From Clostridiales bacterium (GTDB lineage Bacteria > Bacillota > Sulfobacillia > UBA995), in assembly GCA_003517845.1 (NCBI GenBank), contig DOZU01000183.1:1-8526 (forward strand): a stretch of DNA of 8,526 nucleotides, in the 5' to 3' direction. Below the pieces are notes generated by a model that saw nothing but the letters and a program-made list of their open reading frames with translations, had not been told where the DNA came from and did not search any database. Each line of letters starts with the position of its first letter. The stretch's first letter is position 1. Both the position numbers and the translations under genes were made by a program. Below are positions 6,042 through 8,526 of this stretch, in pieces.

Positions 6042-7111
6042 ACGGCGGCTGCCTCGGCGTGGCCGGCACCGCGAAGAACACCGGCAAGACCACGACCCTG
6101 GCGGCCATCCTCCGGGAGGCGGCGGCCGCCAGAGCGGTGGTCGGAGTCACCAGCATCGGCTATGATGGCGAGGACCTGGACCACATCACCGGACTGCCCA
6201 AGCCCCGCCTGCTCGTGACGGCCGGCACCCTGGTCGCCACGGCGGAGCCCGCGCTGGCCGGCCGGCCGGAATTCGAACTCCTCGAGAGGACTCCGGTGCG
6301 GACAGCGCTGGGGCGGGTGAGCGTGGCGCGGGTCGCACGTCCGGCACGCGCGATCCTGGCCGGCCCGGCGGGGGCTGCCGGACTGGGCACGGTGCTCGAT
6401 CTGCTCCGCCGCAATGGCGCGGACCTCGTGCTGGTAGATGGGGCTTTCGGCCGGCTGGCGCCGATGACGGCGGTGGATGGCCTGCTCATCGCGACCGGCG
6501 CCGCCCGCCGGCCCGAGGCCGCTTTCCTGGCCCGCGAGGCGGCCGCCATCACCCGCTTGTGTAGCTTGCCGGAGATGCCGGGGAAGGGCCGCAAGCACCT
6601 GGTACGGGTGAGAGGCCCGGCGTCATCGCTGACGCTCCCCTACCCGGCATTGCTTGACCTCGGCTGGGCGGAGGAAGTGGCACGGCGGGCGAGGGCGGCC
6701 GGAGGTTTCCCCACGGAGATCTACCTGCCCGGTCCCGTCGGCGCCGCGCCCCTTGAACGTCTTGGCCAGGGGTTGTCGGGAGTTGGTTCAGTGATGCTGG
6801 TGTTCTCCCATCCCCTTCACCTCCTGGCCGGCGGCGACGCGCTGGCGGTGAGTTTTGCCCTCGACGGGCTGGAGAGCGCCGGCCACCGCCTGGCCGTCCG
6901 CCAGGGGCTGCGGCTGCTCGGTCTCACCGTCAACCCCTATTACCCGGCGAGAGAAGGGGGGACGTACCGGGCTGCTCAACTCGATGCGGCGGAGTTGCTG
7001 GCGAGCGTAAGGGCGGCGGTCGACGTTCCCGTGACCGACGTCGTGCTCGAGGGTTCGCGCGTCCTGTGGGATCGCATATGGGGTCGAGCCGGCGAAGCAG
7101 GATATAGCTGA
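6038..7111 (+). CDS. P-loop protein resembling aminomutase reactivase subunit KamB
   Basis: A 357-aa cytosolic nucleotide-binding protein. The start is GTG 6038, overlapping the mutase stop (GTGA); upstream in-frame starts lie inside the mutase gene and would add a sequence unlike the family. The Walker A motif is G10-TAKNT-G16-K17-T18, followed by GVTSIGYDGEDLDHITGLPKP (34-54) and a TAGTLVATAE segment. This order (GxxKNxGKTTT, then TSIGxDGE, then KPR, then GTxxAT, then LVxVDGA near residue 133) matches what I recall of KamB, the reactivase partner of lysine 5,6-aminomutase. Such proteins work with an ATPase partner to eject damaged cobalamin from the mutase; the KamC/MutL-like partner is not in this window. 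Translational coupling to the mutase supports a dedicated repair or chaperone role. Residues 185-357 have no motif I recognise. A general MobB-like GTPase is the main alternative. Confidence 0.7.
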   Translation: MNGGCLGVAGTAKNTGKTTTLAAILREAAAARAVVGVTSIGYDGEDLDHITGLPKPRLLVTAGTLVATAEPALAGRPEFELLERTPVRTALGRVSVARVARPARAILAGPAGAAGLGTVLDLLRRNGADLVLVDGAFGRLAPMTAVDGLLIATGAARRPEAAFLAREAAAITRLCSLPEMPGKGRKHLVRVRGPASSLTLPYPALLDLGWAEEVARRARAAGGFPTEIYLPGPVGAAPLERLGQGLSGVGSVMLVFSHPLHLLAGGDALAVSFALDGLESAGHRLAVRQGLRLLGLTVNPYYPAREGGTYRAAQLDAAELLASVRAAVDVPVTDVVLEGSRVLWDRIWGRAGEAGYS

Positions 7112-7155
7112 TAGGCGGCGAAGCGAAGTGTCGTGGTCGTATGTGGAGGCACATC

Positions 7156-7170
7156 CTCATCAGTGATGAG
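7156..7170. promoter_or_regulatory. Operator-like 15-bp palindrome, copy 2
   Basis: CTCATCAGTGATGAG is the exact reverse complement of copy 1 at 1211-1225. Here the symmetry extends one more base on each side (7155-7171, CC...GG). It lies 44 bases after the reactivase stop and 42 bases before the flavoprotein ATG, in the only sizeable gap inside the cluster. I see no convincing promoter hexamers beside it, so the flavoprotein may have a weak or different promoter here, or be regulated by roadblock of read-through transcription. Confidence 0.7.
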
Positions 7171-7184
7171 GCGCAAGGGGATCG

Positions 7185-7198
7185 GGAGATTCATCTCC
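7185..7198 (+). repeat. Short hairpin next to the flavoprotein ribosome-binding site
   Basis: GGAGAT and ATCTCC are perfect 6-bp arms around TC. The second arm ends immediately before the ribosome-binding site GGAGGTG at 7199-7205, which is seven bases from ATG 7213. The first arm itself looks like a Shine-Dalgarno sequence. In DNA it is a further palindrome between the operator and the gene; in RNA the two-base loop is too tight for the full stem, so at most a shorter hairpin could form. Confidence 0.3.
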
Positions 7199-7212
7199 GG
7201 AGGTGTCACGTC

Positions 7213-8526
7213 ATGCGCGTACTCGTAATTGGCGGAGGCTGGGCAGGCTGTGCTGCGGCGCTGAGTGCGGCCCGGGCCGGAGCCGCGGTAGTCCTCCTTG
7301 AGCGAACGGATGCTCTCCTGGGTACCGGCCTGGTCGGGGGAATCATGCGGAACAACGGTCGCTTCACCGCGACCGAGGAAGCCATTTCCCTCGGCGGGGG
7401 CGAGCTCTTCGAGTTGTGCGACCGTATATCCCGCCATCGCAATGTGGCTTTTCCCGGCCATGCCCATGCCTCCTTGTACGACGTGGCGCTGGCCGAGCCC
7501 GCGGTCCGGAGGAAGCTGGTCGAGGCGGGCATCGACGTGCGGCTTCAGTCCCGGGCCCACGATTGTCGGGCGGTTGATGGCGTCATCAGCGCCGTCATCA
7601 CGCGGGACGAGGAGTTCGAGGCCGACGCTTTCGTCGAGGCTACCGGCACGGCGGGCCCCCAGGCCAACTGCCAGAAATATGGGAACGGATGTGTCATGTG
7701 CGTGCTCCGCTGCCCGACTTTCGGGGGGCGGGTCAGCATGGCGGCCAAGGCGGGCGTGAAGGAACTGATGGGCGGCACCGCCGTCGGCACCATCGGTTCG
7801 ATGAGCGGCTCCTGCAAGCTGCTCAAGGAATCGCTGGCGCCCGAGCTGGCCGAGACCCTGAGCCGCACGGGCGTGGCGATGGTACCCATACCGGAGTCGA
7901 TGCAGAAGAAGGATGCGCTGGTGCTCAAGGCCTGCCAACAATATGCCCTCAAGGAGTATGCGGAGAACATCATCTTGCTCGATACTGGACACGCCAAGCT
8001 GATGGCCGCGTACTTCCCCCTGGAAAAGCTTCGCCAGGTACCGGGCTTCGAGAACGCGAGGTACGAGGATCCGTATAGCGGGGGCGTGGGCAACTCCATC
8101 CGCTACCTGGCCATCTCGCCCCGCGATGACAGTCTTCGCGTCCAAGGGATGGACAACCTGTTCTGCGCCGGCGAGAAGGCGGGGCCGCTCGTGGGGCACA
8201 CGGAGGCCATCGTCACCGGCGTGTTGGCCGGTCACAACGCTGCTCGCCGGGCGGCAAGTCGCGAGTTGTTGGTCCTCCCGACCACCCTGGCCATCGGCGA
8301 CGCCATCGCGCACGTCCGCGAGCAGATGAACACGCCGCAGGGTCTCTTCAAGAAGTACACGTTCTCCGGGTCGGTGTACTTTCAGCGCATGCAGGAACTG
8401 GGCATGTACACTACTGACATCCGGGCGATCCGCCAGCGGGTGCAAGCTGCCGGGCTCACCGGGGTTTTCGCCCGGCCGCTGTCGGCCGCGGCCGAGGTGG
8501 CAGCCGCGCGGCAGCAAGACCGCTAG
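7213..8526 (+). CDS. FAD-dependent oxidoreductase with four-cysteine cluster motif
   Basis: A 437-aa cytosolic flavoprotein. ATG 7213 is chosen because GGAGGTG lies seven bases upstream and the FAD motif begins at once; the in-frame ATG at 7141 would add 24 unrelated residues and cover the operator. The N-terminus is a dinucleotide-binding Rossmann fold (VLVIGGGWAGCAAALSAARAG, residues 3-23, with Glu30 ending beta 2). A second FAD contact lies near residues 315-340 (NLFCAGEKAGPLVGHTEA), in the style of GidA/TrmFO-type proteins. Between them are Cys153, Cys160, Cys163 and Cys167 (C-x6-C-x2-C-x3-C, reading GNGCVMCVLRCPTFGGR), which may bind an iron-sulfur cluster or form a redox disulfide. The length is normal for the broad family, and the gene ends at the last base of the window. 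It probably oxidises or reduces a pathway intermediate, or handles cobalamin redox state; the substrate is not evident. It is linked to the mutase operon by the shared operator. Confidence 0.8.
   Translation: MRVLVIGGGWAGCAAALSAARAGAAVVLLERTDALLGTGLVGGIMRNNGRFTATEEAISLGGGELFELCDRISRHRNVAFPGHAHASLYDVALAEPAVRRKLVEAGIDVRLQSRAHDCRAVDGVISAVITRDEEFEADAFVEATGTAGPQANCQKYGNGCVMCVLRCPTFGGRVSMAAKAGVKELMGGTAVGTIGSMSGSCKLLKESLAPELAETLSRTGVAMVPIPESMQKKDALVLKACQQYALKEYAENIILLDTGHAKLMAAYFPLEKLRQVPGFENARYEDPYSGGVGNSIRYLAISPRDDSLRVQGMDNLFCAGEKAGPLVGHTEAIVTGVLAGHNAARRAASRELLVLPTTLAIGDAIAHVREQMNTPQGLFKKYTFSGSVYFQRMQELGMYTTDIRAIRQRVQAAGLTGVFARPLSAAAEVAAARQQDR

Noticed and set aside
5585..6598. Open frame on the - strand over the mutase 3' end and reactivase 5' end
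   Set aside because: It crosses two well-supported + strand genes and has a repetitive Arg/Gly/Ala composition typical of a shadow frame.
7141..7212. Longer N-terminus for the flavoprotein starting at ATG 7141
   Set aside because: The extra 24 residues are unlike any flavoprotein leader, cover the operator and bypass the GGAGGTG before ATG 7213.
6976..8517. Long open frame on the - strand (513 codons)
   Set aside because: It is antisense to the FAD-dependent oxidoreductase, whose Rossmann motif and ribosome-binding site are clear; the reverse translation shows no family features.

Overview
The window is G+C-rich and densely coded, almost entirely on the + strand. Ribosome-binding sites are purine-rich (GGAGGT, GGAGGTG), and GTG or TTG starts and translational overlaps are common. 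Together with a B12/aminomutase-type gene set, this suggests an anaerobic or fermentative high-GC bacterium, most likely a Bacillota/Clostridia-like lineage. That assignment is inference; there is no rRNA or other phylogenetic marker here.

Left part (1-1128): decayed DNA. It starts inside a major-facilitator transporter whose reading frame must switch three times to read through to its C-terminus. Next comes the 5' end of a gene for a B12-binding-domain protein, probably a B12-dependent radical SAM enzyme, which loses family resemblance after about 65 residues. About 300 bases without a recognisable gene follow.

Main part (1129-8526): one coherent cluster. A good sigma70-type promoter (TTGACT, 17 bp, TATTAT) precedes seven genes: (1) a 158-aa protein of unknown family; (2) a fold-type-I PLP enzyme resembling SelA; (3) an FCD-domain regulator with a winged helix unlike the standard GntR one; (4) a 76-aa protein matching the dimerisation domain of the B12 subunit of lysine 5,6-/ornithine 4,5-aminomutase; (5) a 610-aa adenosylcobalamin mutase with its B12 domain at the N-terminus and a KamD/OraE-like TIM barrel at the C-terminus; (6) a P-loop protein resembling the aminomutase reactivase subunit KamB; (7) an FAD-dependent oxidoreductase with a four-cysteine cluster. 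Genes 1-2, 3-4 and 5-6 overlap at stop/start codons.

A 15-bp palindrome occurs twice, upstream of gene 1 (CTCATCACTGATGAG) and upstream of gene 7 (CTCATCAGTGATGAG). The two copies are exact reverse complements, so both transcription units probably answer to one regulator, most simply the one encoded inside the cluster.

The most interesting point is that genes 4 and 5 rearrange the domains of the PLP- and B12-dependent aminomutases. At the positions where those enzymes hold PLP (KamE Lys144; KamD Arg184 and Ser189, aligned from memory) the mutase has Leu26, Asp298 and Ala303. This suggests an undescribed, possibly PLP-independent B12 mutase derived from the aminomutase lineage, acting with a separate PLP enzyme, a reactivase and a redox flavoprotein in a regulated catabolic pathway. 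The substrate cannot be read from the sequence.
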